DNA from: Siphonodentalium dalli
Taxonomy: Eukaryota > Mollusca > Scaphopoda > Gadilida > Siphonodentaliidae
NCBI GenBank assembly: GCA_032622095.1
Contig: CP136061.1
Span: 189,666,369-189,730,368, forward strand
Length of the DNA stretch: 64,000 nucleotides
Reading direction: 5' to 3'
Shown piece after piece: positions 49,668 to 60,553 of this stretch (positions are counted from its first letter, which is position 1; each line of letters begins with the position of its first letter). The notes under the pieces were generated by a model. The model was not told where the DNA came from. It ran no database searches and worked only from the letters and a program-made list of their open reading frames with translations. The translations under genes and the position numbers were made by a program.

Positions 49668-50492
49668 TAGGTCCCTGCGAATAGATGGGTTTTTGAGCAA
49701 ACAAATTTCGAACCAATAGCTCTAAAAAAAATAGGAAATCGAATCGAAAATCCAATCAAATATTTCATAATCTTGCTCACTGAAATGATAATTACGATAA
49801 AGATAAGTTTTCAATTTTTGTCTGTATGTCATAGTTATCTATTTAATAACTAAAACACGTTTTTAACTTTTTTTGTGAATGGGGGATCAACAATTAAAGA
49901 CACCATTTCTTCAAAATATAACAAACAATTAGGAAAATATAGTCTTCTTGAGCGGTAAATAAAAACTCTCGACGTCATTAGTGTAGAATTCCACATTGAT
50001 TAAAAACACGGAATAGGAGATGCACCAATGCAGAATTACGCTATCACGACATTCTCAAACAGGGGTTTGATTAAAGGGCTTGGACCTGCACTTTCGTGAA
50101 GGACATTACAACTGCTACTGTAGGTCAAAACTGAGCAAACACAATCATGCAAAGTCATGTGACATACCACCATTCAACAGAATTGTGAAGTATCTTTCTG
50201 ACAATCTCCAATTGAATGTCCATGGAATAAATTATAACTTAACTGTTATATTCGTGGTCGTGAAACAAGAGGGTTAGAACAGTTAAAGTTAACTTAAAAC
50301 GACAGATTGTGAGGGTATACTTGCGAGTGTATCTACTTTTTATACTTCGCAGTAGTTGTGACTGTTCAAATATTACCGATAAATGCATTATTTTCACGTT
50401 CACTGGTTTGGTGTATTCAAAATTACTATTTGTTGTTTCAAAGACGAATCGAATATCGAGTTCGAATCGAATAACAAAACGAAAAAAATAGC
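49668..50492. mobile_element. hAT-like element, 8-bp TSD, poorly matched ends
   Basis: A perfect 8-bp direct repeat GTGTGAGT flanks the segment (49660-49667 and 50493-50500). The left end TAGGTCCCTGCGAATAG resembles the TAGGGACCTGCGAAT end of the element at 10714, and TCGAATCGA motifs lie near both ends. The right terminus does not mirror the left, so it is eroded or the element is chimaeric. Confidence 0.55.
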
Positions 50493-50528
50493 GTGTGAGT
50501 CTCAGTAAATGATGGTACCTGAGTTCAT

Positions 50529-50654
50529 CAGTCATCGGCTAAGAATCAGTCATCGGCTATGAATCAGTCATCGGCTAAGAATCAGTCATCGGCTAAGAAT
50601 CAGTCATCGGCTAAGAATCAGTCATCGGCTAAGAATCAGTCATCGGTTAAGAGC
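50529..50654. repeat. 18-bp minisatellite, seven copies
   Basis: Seven head-to-tail copies of CAGTCATCGGCTAAGAAT, with a single change in the second copy and several in the last. Confidence 0.95.
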
Positions 50655-50659
50655 TCATA

Positions 50660-50790
50660 TGTTCTGAGTAGCATATATATAGTTTTTCTTCTCAAGTGAG
50701 ATCCGGAGGATAATTTTTATGAGGTGCTAGCCGAGTGAAAATAATCCTCGCATTTCCACGAGAGAAGAAAAATGTATGCTACTCAGAACA
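50660..50790. mobile_element. 131-bp hairpin MITE
   Basis: Perfect terminal inverted repeats TGTTCTGAGTAGCATA, with further pairing of TTTTTCTTCTC and GGAGGATAATTTT against their inverses. The whole unit can fold into an interrupted hairpin. Superfamily unknown. Confidence 0.65.
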
Positions 50791-51385
50791 GTTAACTGTT
50801 GTGTTTATTATATATTCTATATCAGTTTGTTATGACCATAATGAAACACATGGTTATGACTAACACATTCTTAAAGCTACAACACCACCAGCCTTTTTTG
50901 TTAAAATAACACGCAAGTATACCAAATGACGCAAAAATATGACGTCATGATGTAGTGCTGAGAGTAGGATAACATCTTGAGAGTGGAATAACATGTTCGG
51001 TCTTCTGGGAGTGGGGATACAATAAATATTTTGATGTAAAAAGTTGATGAAAATATAATAAATAATATTACAACATCTAACTAATAAGATACACTACCAA
51101 CCACTAATTAAACATTCTAATTAAGACCTTTACATATGGTGCCATGTCTTCTGTGACATTGAGGCCTGCATGGCACGCAACCAGAGGGTTACAATGAAAA
51201 CATCAGACATCAGACCAAGAGAGTGGTTCATACAGAACATCTACTTGGCAGTTTCTGCCTTTTACGATAAGGTAATTCTGCCATTCATGACAACGGGGTA
51301 ATTTTGCAATTCACACAACGGAGAAATGCAAGAAATGGATCGATCCTGAAAAAGCTGTTTGAATAATCATGCGGTTAAGCAGACA

Positions 51386-51585
51386 TGTTTTATGGCCGAA
51401 TGACCCCAAAATGACTCATTCCCATCTACATATCAATATTAACATCCATGCAAATTTCATGATGATCAGGTTAACAGTTCAGCCTGTAGCCCGTGCTAAT
51501 GGATTGAATTTTGAAATACAAGATGGCCGCTGACTCATTCCCATTTACATGTCGATGTCAAGAGCCATAACAAATTTCATAATGA
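51386..51585. repeat. Approximately 160-bp tandem array, left part (split by LINE)
   Basis: It contains ATGGCCGAATGACCCCAAAA, CTCATTCCCATCTACAT and ACAAGATGGCCGC blocks identical in order to those at 55001-56480. The array is interrupted at TAATGA (51580-51585) by the LINE and resumes in register at 55001. Confidence 0.85.
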
Positions 51586-54500
51586 CTACGCAGTGTGTGC
51601 TGAATTTTCAGGAAAATTGCTCAATTTGTCTTCTGATATTGTTTTTGTATCTGCTTATATACCGCCTAGCAACTCTTCATTTTGGAAATCGAATCATAAA
51701 GATGAAAATGCGTTCTCAATTATAGGGAACGCCCTTTCGAAATATAATTCGAATGAACTAATTATTCTCGGTGGGGATTTGAACGCACGTACAGGAGAAC
51801 TACCGGACTACGTTGCAATGGACAGTGATAATCATATTAATCTACCTGATGATTATTTATTAGATACAGACAAACCCAGACTTAATATGGACAGTGCCGT
51901 CAACGCATTTGGCAGGCAACTTTTACAATTATGCCAGAGTACAGGTATTAGAATAGCTAATGGCAGATCAGTTGGGGATAGGATAGGCCACTTCACGAGT
52001 TATCAGTATAATGGTACAAGCGTGGTCGATTACATAATATTAACGGATAGATTTCTGCATACAGTAGATTATTTCTGTGTTAAACTACCTTCGGAGTATT
52101 CAGACCATTGCCAACTAGCTCTTCACTTTGTGTATCCCTGTTCAACTCCAAGTCACAAAGCGGTAACTACAAAATTTACTTATGAAAAACAAAAAATTAA
52201 ACTAAAGTGGAATAGCTTAAGTAAACACAAATCGTGCCATTTAATTAATTCACCTTCCGTGAAGCACGAATTGACTCAGTATCGATTACGCGCATACTCT
52301 GAGGACAAACAGGGAGTAACCGAAGCGTTAGATGATATAATGTGTATTATGAACAAAATAAACAGGCACGCCTGCTCCAAGGTTACAGTGAAGAACAGAA
52401 ATGTACGCAAAAGAAAATGGTTTGATAACAGGTGTAAAGACTTGAAAAAGAGTTTCGACAGTATTGCGAGAGAAATTAGAAATAATCCCTTTGATACAAA
52501 CATAAGAACCAAATTTTTCATAATTAAAAAATCATATAAGAAGGAATTGAAACGTAAAAGAAGAAAATTCTACGCTGAACTCCATAATAGTTTGGACGAA
52601 TTAGAAACAGCTGACCCTCAACAATATTGGCGAATTATAGATGACTTAAGAAATAAAAACAATAAACCCTCGGATGATCTGGATGCTGACACAGCTACTG
52701 ACTTTTTCAAAAATCTGTACTGCCCTACTGAGCCTAATTCTTCAGGAAGTGGTCCACCAATATGTCGATCTAAAACACCAGACATATCTCTCAATAATGG
52801 TCCAATCACTGCGGATGAAATTCTGTCCGCCGCGAGTGAGCTTAAAACAAGAAAGGCAGTTGGTCCGGATCAGATTTCGAATGAATTTCTCAAATGTGCA
52901 GTACCTCTAATGACTGCCGAATTTGTTCAAACGTTCAACAACATTTTACAATCAGGATATTACCCACCTGAATGGAGTCAGTCTGTTCTCAGTTTAATAC
53001 ATAAAAAGGGAGCAAAAGACGATCCCAATAATTATCGTGCAATAGCATTGAGCTCGTCAGTAGGGAAACTATTCAATAAAATTATTAATCACAGATTAGC
53101 TACATTTATCGATGCTAACAACATAATCAGCGAAAACCAATTCGGCTTTAGTACTGGCAAAAGTACAGTCGACAGCGCCTTTGTCCTACATGCGTTAATA
53201 CAAAAATATAAATCCTCTAAGAAACCTGTCTATGCAACATTTGTCGATTTTAGGAAAGCTTTTGATACTGTTAATCGACAAATTCTTTTTAGAAAAATGG
53301 AAACAGCTGGCATTTCAGGATTTTCATTGGAAATATTAAAATCACTATACCAGTCAAGCCTTTATAGCACAAATACAAGTAAAGGTATCGGTCCTTCACA
53401 TCTCTCCACAATTGGGGTACGCCAAGGATGTGTATTATCGCCCTTACTATTTAAAATATTCATTGATGACATTAAGGACATTTTCGATGATAAATGTGAA
53501 CCGTTACGTATTGGATCTAGCACGCTCAATCATTTGCTCTTCGCAGATGACTTAGTTTTGGTCTCTGAGAGTCCAGAAGGACTTCAGCGATGTCTAGACA
53601 AACTCCAGTCCTTCACGCGACAAAATGCCCTGTCAATAAACACGGAGAAGACGAAATGCTTGATTTTCAGAACGAGGAATCCAAAAGTTCACCCTCAGTT
53701 TTTCCTTGAAGATAATCCCTTGGTTCTGGTTAACGAATATACCTATCTCGGAATGACGTTTTCCAGCACAGGAAAATTCACGCAGGCCGTAAATAATTTG
53801 AGTGGCAAAGGACGAAAAGCTCTTTATTCAATATCTCGTGCTTGTGCAAATAAAGCGCCCCTCCCTCTAAAAACTTCCCTTAAACTGTTTGATAAGTTAA
53901 TCAAGCCTATACTTCTATATGGCAGTGAATTATGGGCAAGTGAATTAACAATAAAAAATCACGAACGGTATCCGTGTGAGAAACTTCATATCACACATTG
54001 CAAACAAATACTTGGAGTCGGTAAATACGCTTCAAACAATGCAGTCAGAGCTGAATTAGGGAGCTATCCGTTATATATTGACGCTTTATGTAGAATGGCT
54101 TCATATGCGGTTAAAATCTCATCCAGATGTACGAGTGGCATATTAAGTGATGCAATGCGCGAACAGCGCAGCGGGGTAGCTGGGAATTCGATATTCAAAA
54201 GTCTGGAGTCATTTGGCTTGACTATACCCTCCGACATTACTAACAACAAGCCTCTAATTAACAAGCTTCTAAAGTCATTTAAACGCCAGCTTCGTGAAAA
54301 TCAAACTGAAAACTTCAGAACAAGTATGCGCGATGGTGTTTCAAAATCTGGTAAAAATAAATTAAGAACATATCGACTTTTTAAAAGAGATATTGTCCTA
54401 GAACCTTATCTTTTAAATACAGCGTCGCTAGCTGACCGCTCAGCATTTACACGTCTAAGAATAAGTAATCATTCTCTTGCCATTGAAAAGGGTCGTCACG

Positions 54501-55000
54501 CCCAACCACCGATTCCTTTAGCCAGAAGATTATGTGTTTTGTGTAATGACGAAGCTATCGACGATGAGAGGCATTTCCTAATTGATTGTCCAACATTTCT
54601 TCCTATACGGAATGAACTCATTAAAATTATGGATGACAATTTTATCAATTTTCGATTGATGAGTAGATTGGACCAACTCACACATATATTAGCCAATGAC
54701 TCAGCTCAAATATGCTCCCAAATCTGCAACGTAGTCAAGCGGTTATTCGAGGCCAGATCACAGTAAAATAGACAAATTACATGTGTTGAATCATGGAACA
54801 TAACTCACTCTACAGATAAGAATATACGCAATTAATGAATATATATATACATATATTATGCTATTATCACTATTATTCAATGTATGTAATGTCAATATAT
54901 TGTATGATGTCACATGATACACTGTTAATATTATTATACATGGCAACCTGTCCCTATAATGGGGCGTCTTTTGCTGAATAAATCTATCTATCTATCTATC
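51586..55000 (+). mobile_element. 5'-truncated non-LTR retrotransposon (LINE)
   Basis: A 3.4-kb LINE lies in sense orientation on the plus strand, antisense to MET. It starts abruptly inside the endonuclease domain, has a 3' UTR of about 230 bp, and ends in a short (TCTA)n tail. A 6-bp target duplication TAATGA lies at 51580-51585 and 55001-55006. Removing the LINE rejoins one repeat unit of the surrounding array. An unbroken frame of more than 1,000 codons suggests a young insertion. The clade is not resolved; the domain order is endonuclease, reverse transcriptase, CCHC. Confidence 0.92.
51587..54766 (+). CDS. LINE ORF2: APE endonuclease (partial) and reverse transcriptase
   Basis: The product nicks target DNA and copies the element's RNA in place. 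Numbering from 51593, the endonuclease occupies about residues 1-180, with GGDLNARTG near 60, VVDYIIL near 142 and SDHCQL near 170. The reverse transcriptase covers about 390-720: KAVGPDQISNEFLK, FVDFRKAFDTV (motif A, near 548), GVRQGCVLSPLLF, and LLFADDLVLV with the catalytic FADD near 648. A C-terminal C-x2-C-x9-H-x4-C knuckle lies near 980. No ATG begins the frame, because the element is truncated at its 5' end. The first part of the endonuclease, where these enzymes usually carry a catalytic Asn and Glu, is missing, so this copy should not be active alone. The rest has no stop or frameshift. Stop TAA ends at 54766. Confidence 0.9.
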   Translation, partial: YAVCAEFSGKLLNLSSDIVFVSAYIPPSNSSFWKSNHKDENAFSIIGNALSKYNSNELIILGGDLNARTGELPDYVAMDSDNHINLPDDYLLDTDKPRLNMDSAVNAFGRQLLQLCQSTGIRIANGRSVGDRIGHFTSYQYNGTSVVDYIILTDRFLHTVDYFCVKLPSEYSDHCQLALHFVYPCSTPSHKAVTTKFTYEKQKIKLKWNSLSKHKSCHLINSPSVKHELTQYRLRAYSEDKQGVTEALDDIMCIMNKINRHACSKVTVKNRNVRKRKWFDNRCKDLKKSFDSIAREIRNNPFDTNIRTKFFIIKKSYKKELKRKRRKFYAELHNSLDELETADPQQYWRIIDDLRNKNNKPSDDLDADTATDFFKNLYCPTEPNSSGSGPPICRSKTPDISLNNGPITADEILSAASELKTRKAVGPDQISNEFLKCAVPLMTAEFVQTFNNILQSGYYPPEWSQSVLSLIHKKGAKDDPNNYRAIALSSSVGKLFNKIINHRLATFIDANNIISENQFGFSTGKSTVDSAFVLHALIQKYKSSKKPVYATFVDFRKAFDTVNRQILFRKMETAGISGFSLEILKSLYQSSLYSTNTSKGIGPSHLSTIGVRQGCVLSPLLFKIFIDDIKDIFDDKCEPLRIGSSTLNHLLFADDLVLVSESPEGLQRCLDKLQSFTRQNALSINTEKTKCLIFRTRNPKVHPQFFLEDNPLVLVNEYTYLGMTFSSTGKFTQAVNNLSGKGRKALYSISRACANKAPLPLKTSLKLFDKLIKPILLYGSELWASELTIKNHERYPCEKLHITHCKQILGVGKYASNNAVRAELGSYPLYIDALCRMASYAVKISSRCTSGILSDAMREQRSGVAGNSIFKSLESFGLTIPSDITNNKPLINKLLKSFKRQLRENQTENFRTSMRDGVSKSGKNKLRTYRLFKRDIVLEPYLLNTASLADRSAFTRLRISNHSLAIEKGRHAQPPIPLARRLCVLCNDEAIDDERHFLIDCPTFLPIRNELIKIMDDNFINFRLMSRLDQLTHILANDSAQICSQICNVVKRLFEARSQ

Positions 55001-56950
55001 TAATGATCCGACCAAAGGTATGACTTGTAGCCTGTGCCAAAGGATTTAGTCATGCAAAGAGTAAAATCCAAGATGGCTGCCAGCGGTAATGTTTTATGGC
55101 CGAATGACTCCAAAATAACACGTTCCCATATACATGTCAATGTTAACAGCCATAATAAATTTCATGATGATCTGACCAAAGGTACGACCTGTAGCCCGTG
55201 CCAAAGGATTTAGTCATGCAAAGAATAAAATCCAAGATGGCTGCCGACTGCCACGTTTTTATGGCCGAATGACCACAAATGACTCATTCCCATCTAAATG
55301 TCAATATTAACATCCATGACAAATTTCATGATGGTCCTACCAATGATACGACCTGCAGCCCGTGACAAAGGATTTAAGTCATGCAAAGAGAAATCCAAGA
55401 TGGCTGCTGGCGGCCATGTTTTTTGGCCACATGACCTCAAAATGACTCGTACCATCTACATGTCAATATTAGCATAAATATCAAATTTCATGATGATCAG
55501 ACAAACAGTACGGCCTGTAGCCCATGCTAATGGATTGAATTTTGAAATCCAAGATGGCTACTAGCAGCCATGTTTTTTTGCCGATTAACCCCAAAATTAC
55601 TCGTTCCCATTTACATGTCAATGTTAACATCCATGACAAATTTCAAGATGATCCGACCAAAGGTACGACCTGTATCCTGTGTCAAAGGATTAATCATACA
55701 AAGAGTAAAATCCAAGATGGCTGCTGGTGGCCATGTTTTATGGCCGAATGACCCCAAAATGACTTGTTCCCATCTACATGTCAATATTAACTTCCACGAC
55801 ATGATGATCAAACAAACACTCTGGCCTGTAGCCCGTGCTAATGAATTGAATTTTGAAATACAAGATGGCCGGTGGCGGCCATGTTTTTTTGCCGAATGAC
55901 CAAATGACCAAATTTCATAATGATCCGACCAAAGGTATGACCTGTAGCCCATGCCAAAGGATTTAGTCATGCAAAGAGTAAAATCCAAGATGGTTGCCGG
56001 CGGCCACGTTTTATGACCGAATGACCCCAAAATTACTTGTTCCCATCTACATGTCATTGTTAACATCTATGACAAATTTGATTATGATCCTATGAAAGGT
56101 ATGACCTGTAGCCGGTGCCAAACAATTTAGTCATGCAAAGAGTAAAATCCAAGATGGCTGCCGGCGGCCATATTTTATGGCTGATCAATCCCAAAATTAC
56201 TCGTTCCCATCTACATGTCAATATTAATATCCATGACAAATTTCATGATGATCAGACGAACATTAGGACCTGTAGCGCGTGCTAATGGATTGAATTTTGA
56301 AATCCAAGATGGCCACTGGTAGCCATGTTTGTTTTCCGAATGACCCCAAAATGACTCGTTCCCATCTACATGTCAATGTCAACAGCTATGACAAATTTTA
56401 TAATGATCCGACCAAAGGTACGACTGTGGCCGATGCTAAAGGAAATTGTTGACGAATCACACATGCTCACACACACAAAGTAAAGTTGAGCTAAAAACAA
56501 ATGGCTCCCATCTAGACGTCACCCTGAAGATCCATAAGAAGTTTGGTGATGATCGGATGAGGGATGTGGTCTGGAGGGTATGCCAAAGGATTTAACCATG
56601 CAAAGAGTAAAATCCAAAATGGCTGCCAGCGGCCATGTTTCTCATGGGAAAACTTTAAAAATTTGATAGCTCCCATCTAGAGTTGATTATAAATATGCCT
56701 GTAAATTTTAAAAACAGTTCTCCAATAAATACAGGCTGCAGGGTGTGCGGCCATGTTTTTTAATTAATTTCGGTCATAATAGGAGGGTCCAATCTGGAGG
56801 TCACCCCAAAGATCCATATGAAGTTTGGTGATGATCGGATGAGAGATGTGACCTGTAGGGTGTGCTATAGAAAATTGTTCATGGACGGTTGGACGGACGG
56901 ACATCAATAAATGGCAATAGCTCAAACAAGACTTCGTCAAGTTGAGCTAA
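55001..56950. repeat. Approximately 160-bp tandem array, right part, ending in 285-bp type and hairpin
   Basis: About nine copies of a unit of about 150-165 bp carry CCAAGATGGCTGC, GCCATGTTTT, ATGGCCGAATGACC, CATCTACATGTCAATATTAA, ATTTCATGATGATCCGACC and CCTGTAGCCCGTGC. From about 56490 the pattern shifts to the approximately 285-bp type seen at 32625-33654. It ends with a GGACGGAC run and a hairpin at 56919-56948 (AGCTCAAACAAGAC / GTCAAGTTGAGCT). Both repeat types share the AAGATGGCTGCC...GGCCATGTTTT core, so they are relatives. Confidence 0.85.
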
Positions 56951-57354
56951 AAATTTATTATCACAAAAGGCGACTCGCCACATTTTCCCCCCCAAGACTT
57001 ATGAATCAAACAAATTTTCCAGTTAGGCCCTAAATGTTTCTAGCCCGTTGTCAAGAGTGGAGCTCTCAAGCACTGTTTTCAACAAAGATCGGCATCAACA
57101 TATTGAACTTTAGGTTTAGTATATATCCCGCTTGGCATTGTGAATGACACTTCCATCAAAATTTGAATGAGGCTTTGTCTGATCAATCTTTACTAGAATC
57201 ATTAATCAGCTAACTGAAACAGTGTGAGAAGCCTTCAAGGTGAGGATGCTGGGGAGCTTGGGCTTTGAAATCAAGTGTATAATGCAGACATTTGCGGATT
57301 TAGGCCTTGGACTGTGGGTTCAATGCACTGCATACAGAAATTGAACCAGTTGTC

Positions 57355-57688
57355 CAGGGGTGCCGGAAGAGGGGGGGGGCGAGCGGGGGCAGGACTTGCC
57401 CTTTTTCTGGAGACAGAAAATGCTTTTTGTGTGTTCAATCTCGTTTTTTATAGCAAAATGTGACTTTTTTGGTCCAAATACCACCAATTTCACAAGGAAT
57501 ATTAATTTTTTGTCAATTTTATCACAAAACGGCCATAAAAACCGACAAATACCTTTAAAATAGGGATTTTTGCCACAATGAATTTATGGTTATTTTCCCG
57601 AGTTTGCGGAGAAAATGCCCTTTATTGCGGAAAAGTGCCCTTTTTGTAGGCTCTGCCCCCCTGCCCTTGGATGCTTCCGGCGCCCCTG
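57355..57688. mobile_element. hAT MITE (334 bp) with perfect 8-bp TSD
   Basis: Inverted ends are CAGGGGTGCCGGAAG and CAGGGGCGCCGGAAG. The 8-bp duplication CAGTTGTC is exact at 57347-57354 and 57689-57696. CAGGG termini with an 8-bp duplication are hallmarks of hAT elements. G-rich and C-rich runs near each end can pair. Non-coding. Confidence 0.85.
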
Positions 57689-58048
57689 CAGTTGTCTATC
57701 ACCTTACTGCAAGATGGCAGATCATAAAAAATATTTATAGATTGAATCATTTGAAAATGGCACATTTGAAATTCAAAATAAATCTAATGCCATTTGTTCT
57801 TGTTGTTAAACTTTGTATTGCACCATTGTGTTTGAATGGTTAGAATTAACATTCTGTTTGTTATGTCAAAATTGATTGGTCATTATCACAACTAGCAACA
57901 AGCATGTCCTCTCTGGAATTCCATACTATAAGGACCATATTGTGGTAGACAATGAAGATATTTTATTTTTTAGAACAAAATAAAGTGCTGACATGGTGTG
58001 CAAGCAGACATAAACCTACTACCTTATTGGCTCATGCTACAAACTCAC

Positions 58049-58211
58049 CACATCTGATTTAGTACTGTAGGTTCCTTTCTCCAGACATTCAGGAGCCATC
58101 CATTTAACGGGAAGCTTTGTCTTTTTATTATCACTGGAGTAGTAATCTTTTTCATATATGTCTCTTGATAAACCAAAGTCAGCAACTTTGGCTCTGAAGT
58201 TTTCATCTAAC
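58049..58211 (-). CDS. MET: MET-like receptor tyrosine kinase, activation-loop exon
   Basis: The 163-bp exon completes the Met codon of NCM and encodes [30 protein letters not shown]... to YSTKSDV: the DFG magnesium motif, the activation loop with the paired tyrosines DYYS (equivalent to MET EYYS, the autophosphorylation pair), and VKWMAPEC (subdomain VIII). MET itself has WMALES at the last motif; this protein keeps the more general kinase form APE. Acceptor TATAG, donor GTGAGT, phase 0 into the next exon (SDV|WSFG). Confidence 0.93.
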
Positions 58212-59080
58212 CTATAAAATTGTCAGTAATAAATGACAATGTATTTCAACAAGTTCACAATTTAGAGGGATAGTTTCAGGATGTGACTTCTCAACATTAG
58301 GTTTAAAGTAACAGATTGATCAGGTGTAAAGTAACAGACAGGATACTGGTATAACAATTTTAAAATCAAATGATTTAGGCAAAACATAAAAAAGATCTGT
58401 GATTTTCAAGCAATTTGTTTTGAAAATCAATGCAGGGGAGAGGGTTTTATTTTTATTTTATTTTTTCTGCCCACAGACAGGCATAGTAAGCATGGGTTAT
58501 TATACCTTCCCAGGTCCAGAAAATGTAGGGAGAACTTTGTAATGGATTTAAACTAATTTAATCTGATATAAAGAATAACAAATTATGACATTATACTACA
58601 CATTCATCATATAGGGATTACCTAGAATGATATATATATTGATATGATTTTAATATCGGCACAATCATGCTTAACAACATGCTCAGAACTACATATCTGA
58701 TTCACATAAAAATACGAAACGTAAATACAGTCGAAACGAAAAGATAAAGTGATCAACCAAACTATCATCGAAAGTCTTGATTCACTTATTTCGCTGACTA
58801 ATTAGAGAGTGTATATGTACCGCAATGGATGATAGACTATAAATCTTCAAATAACCATCATAAACATGACCAATTAACATCGATATTCAAACTGTATTGT
58901 GGTCCGGTTCCTTTGCGTATAGCTTCCATAGCAATAGCATAGCAAGAGAGAAAACTCTATCTTGCAGGGTTACTTACTTACTGTGCAAAGGTCAATATCT
59001 AAGTTCCTGCTTTTAAGTTTTATCGAAATCATTTCACCAATAAACTTGGGGTTTCGGATGGCCTGTGGTGACAATATACC

Positions 59081-59830
59081 AGGGATTCCACTATACCGAC
59101 AGGGGGTCCTTTTGACAGCCCCATTCCCTTAGCCAAGTTTTCCCCTAGACAAGTTTTCCCCTGACGCATTCCTTTCCCAGACAAAAAATAATCATAGGAC
59201 TGGCCGGTATGCCGACTGTAGGTATAATTGTCCAGATGACTCCCTAATGTCGTAATATTAACTCCCGTTGCATCTGTTTCAATTACGACAATAATAAGAC
59301 CCCATCATCGTGCTAGAAACCAGATAACATTACCGATTACGACAATAACAACCCCGTTGTAATGCTGAAATTTACGTCTCCGGTGCTACCAACCTCATTC
59401 ATTTCAAAGTATTAAGTTCCGAATGTATTCCCCAAGATGTGTATAATTATTAAAGTGCGAAATGCCATATGTATGCCCTTTATCTCATACTATTAACCCA
59501 GATCAACAGCTGGGAATACAAATATATTAACTGATGGAGTGATGGTCATGGAAAGCGTCGTATATGAGCGCGGAACTTTCCTCGATAAGACGGTGATGAA
59601 ACGCACCGGCTACGTGGTCGTGATATTAACCGACCACCGGTTAACGAGCGTTTCACATTCCGCTTTCGAAATCAGATTATATCGCCATTAAGTCGGCACA
59701 ACCTATTTATTCTGGGCGTGCTGGACAATGCATTTCTGGTGTTGCACTTTTCTAAATTTTCGAGGCAGGTGTTCTGTTTTCCCCTATCTACAAACCGGCC
59801 CCATTCCCCTACCCCCTAGCGGAAACCGTG
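59081..59830. mobile_element. hAT-like element (750 bp) with 8-bp TSD
   Basis: An 8-bp direct repeat AATATACC flanks it (59073-59080 and 59831-59838). The left end, (C)AGGGATTCCACTATACC, matches imperfectly the inverse of the right end, CACGGTTTCCGCTAGGGG. Inside both ends are CCCCATTCCC and TTTTCCCCT motifs. No transposase. Confidence 0.7.
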
Positions 59831-60553
59831 AATATACCTGATAGTTATCATTGCCTATAGTCTTCTGTTGAATACCCACACATAAACCATTGTATTTAGC
59901 TCCTATTTTATATTTGAAACATAACTAATTCCATTTGACAGTTTCCTATTTTTGTGTTACCAATTTCGCTAAACCAAAATTGAAATAAAATGATCCAACG
60001 TGGGCCATTTTTTTCGACGCGGTTATGCCTGAGAATAAAAAATATTTTTTTTGGCCTTACAGGAATAATTATATACAGCCACAAAACTCAAATGAGGATT
60101 GTGAGGAGCTAATAAATTTTCTGTTGATACATCTCAGTTAACTCTTTCTTTACTAAATACTCAATGACGAGAAGATCCCTTAGGAAATGTTAAGATATTA
60201 AGTTCAACAAATGGTCACATTTGTCAAACCTATTACCTAAACATTTTCCACCAATGAAAGCAATCCTTCTGCCTTATTTGTCTGTCTGCTGTCTGCTTAT
60301 ATTACCTGAATACCCCTCCAGATGATAAACAGACAATTCTTATTCATTACATTTTTGTAACTGAATGGTAGAAACCATTCTGCGAGAAAACCTGAAGTTT
60401 CTGTTCTATAAATAGCCCGGCTTTTGGTCACTGCTGTAATGTGGGTGTCCATTAAAATAAACAATAAATACTAATCAAGGAGTTGTAAAAGCTTTTAATT
60501 TTTTTCCAAAGAATGTATTAATGAATACAAATGTGGACGGTATAATCAGTGAT

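Larger units (their letters stand above)
49567..58048 (-). other. MET: MET intron (8.5 kb) hosting a LINE, repeats and hAT elements
   Basis: Bounded by a GTGAGT donor at 58048 and a TTTTCAG acceptor at 49567. It is mostly repeat-derived: a hAT-like element (49668), an 18-bp minisatellite (50529), a hairpin MITE (50660), an approximately 160-bp array split by a LINE (51386-56950) and a hAT MITE (57355). Stretches 50791-51385, 56951-57354 and 57689-58048 show nothing else recognised. Confidence 0.85.

Noticed and set aside
49408-49755. Single continuous 115-residue reading of the [10 protein letters not shown] exon
   Set aside because: Its N-terminal half is intron read-through: a TTTTCAG acceptor directly precedes TGG, and its last residues lie beyond the GTATGT donor.
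52276-54696. Antisense and alternate-frame ORFs within the LINE
   Set aside because: They are shadows of the reverse transcriptase frame, with no conserved motifs.
55570-56066. ORFs of 109 and 151 codons in the approximately 160-bp repeat array
   Set aside because: They arise from repeated units read through in frame on both strands; the unit is non-coding in other copies.
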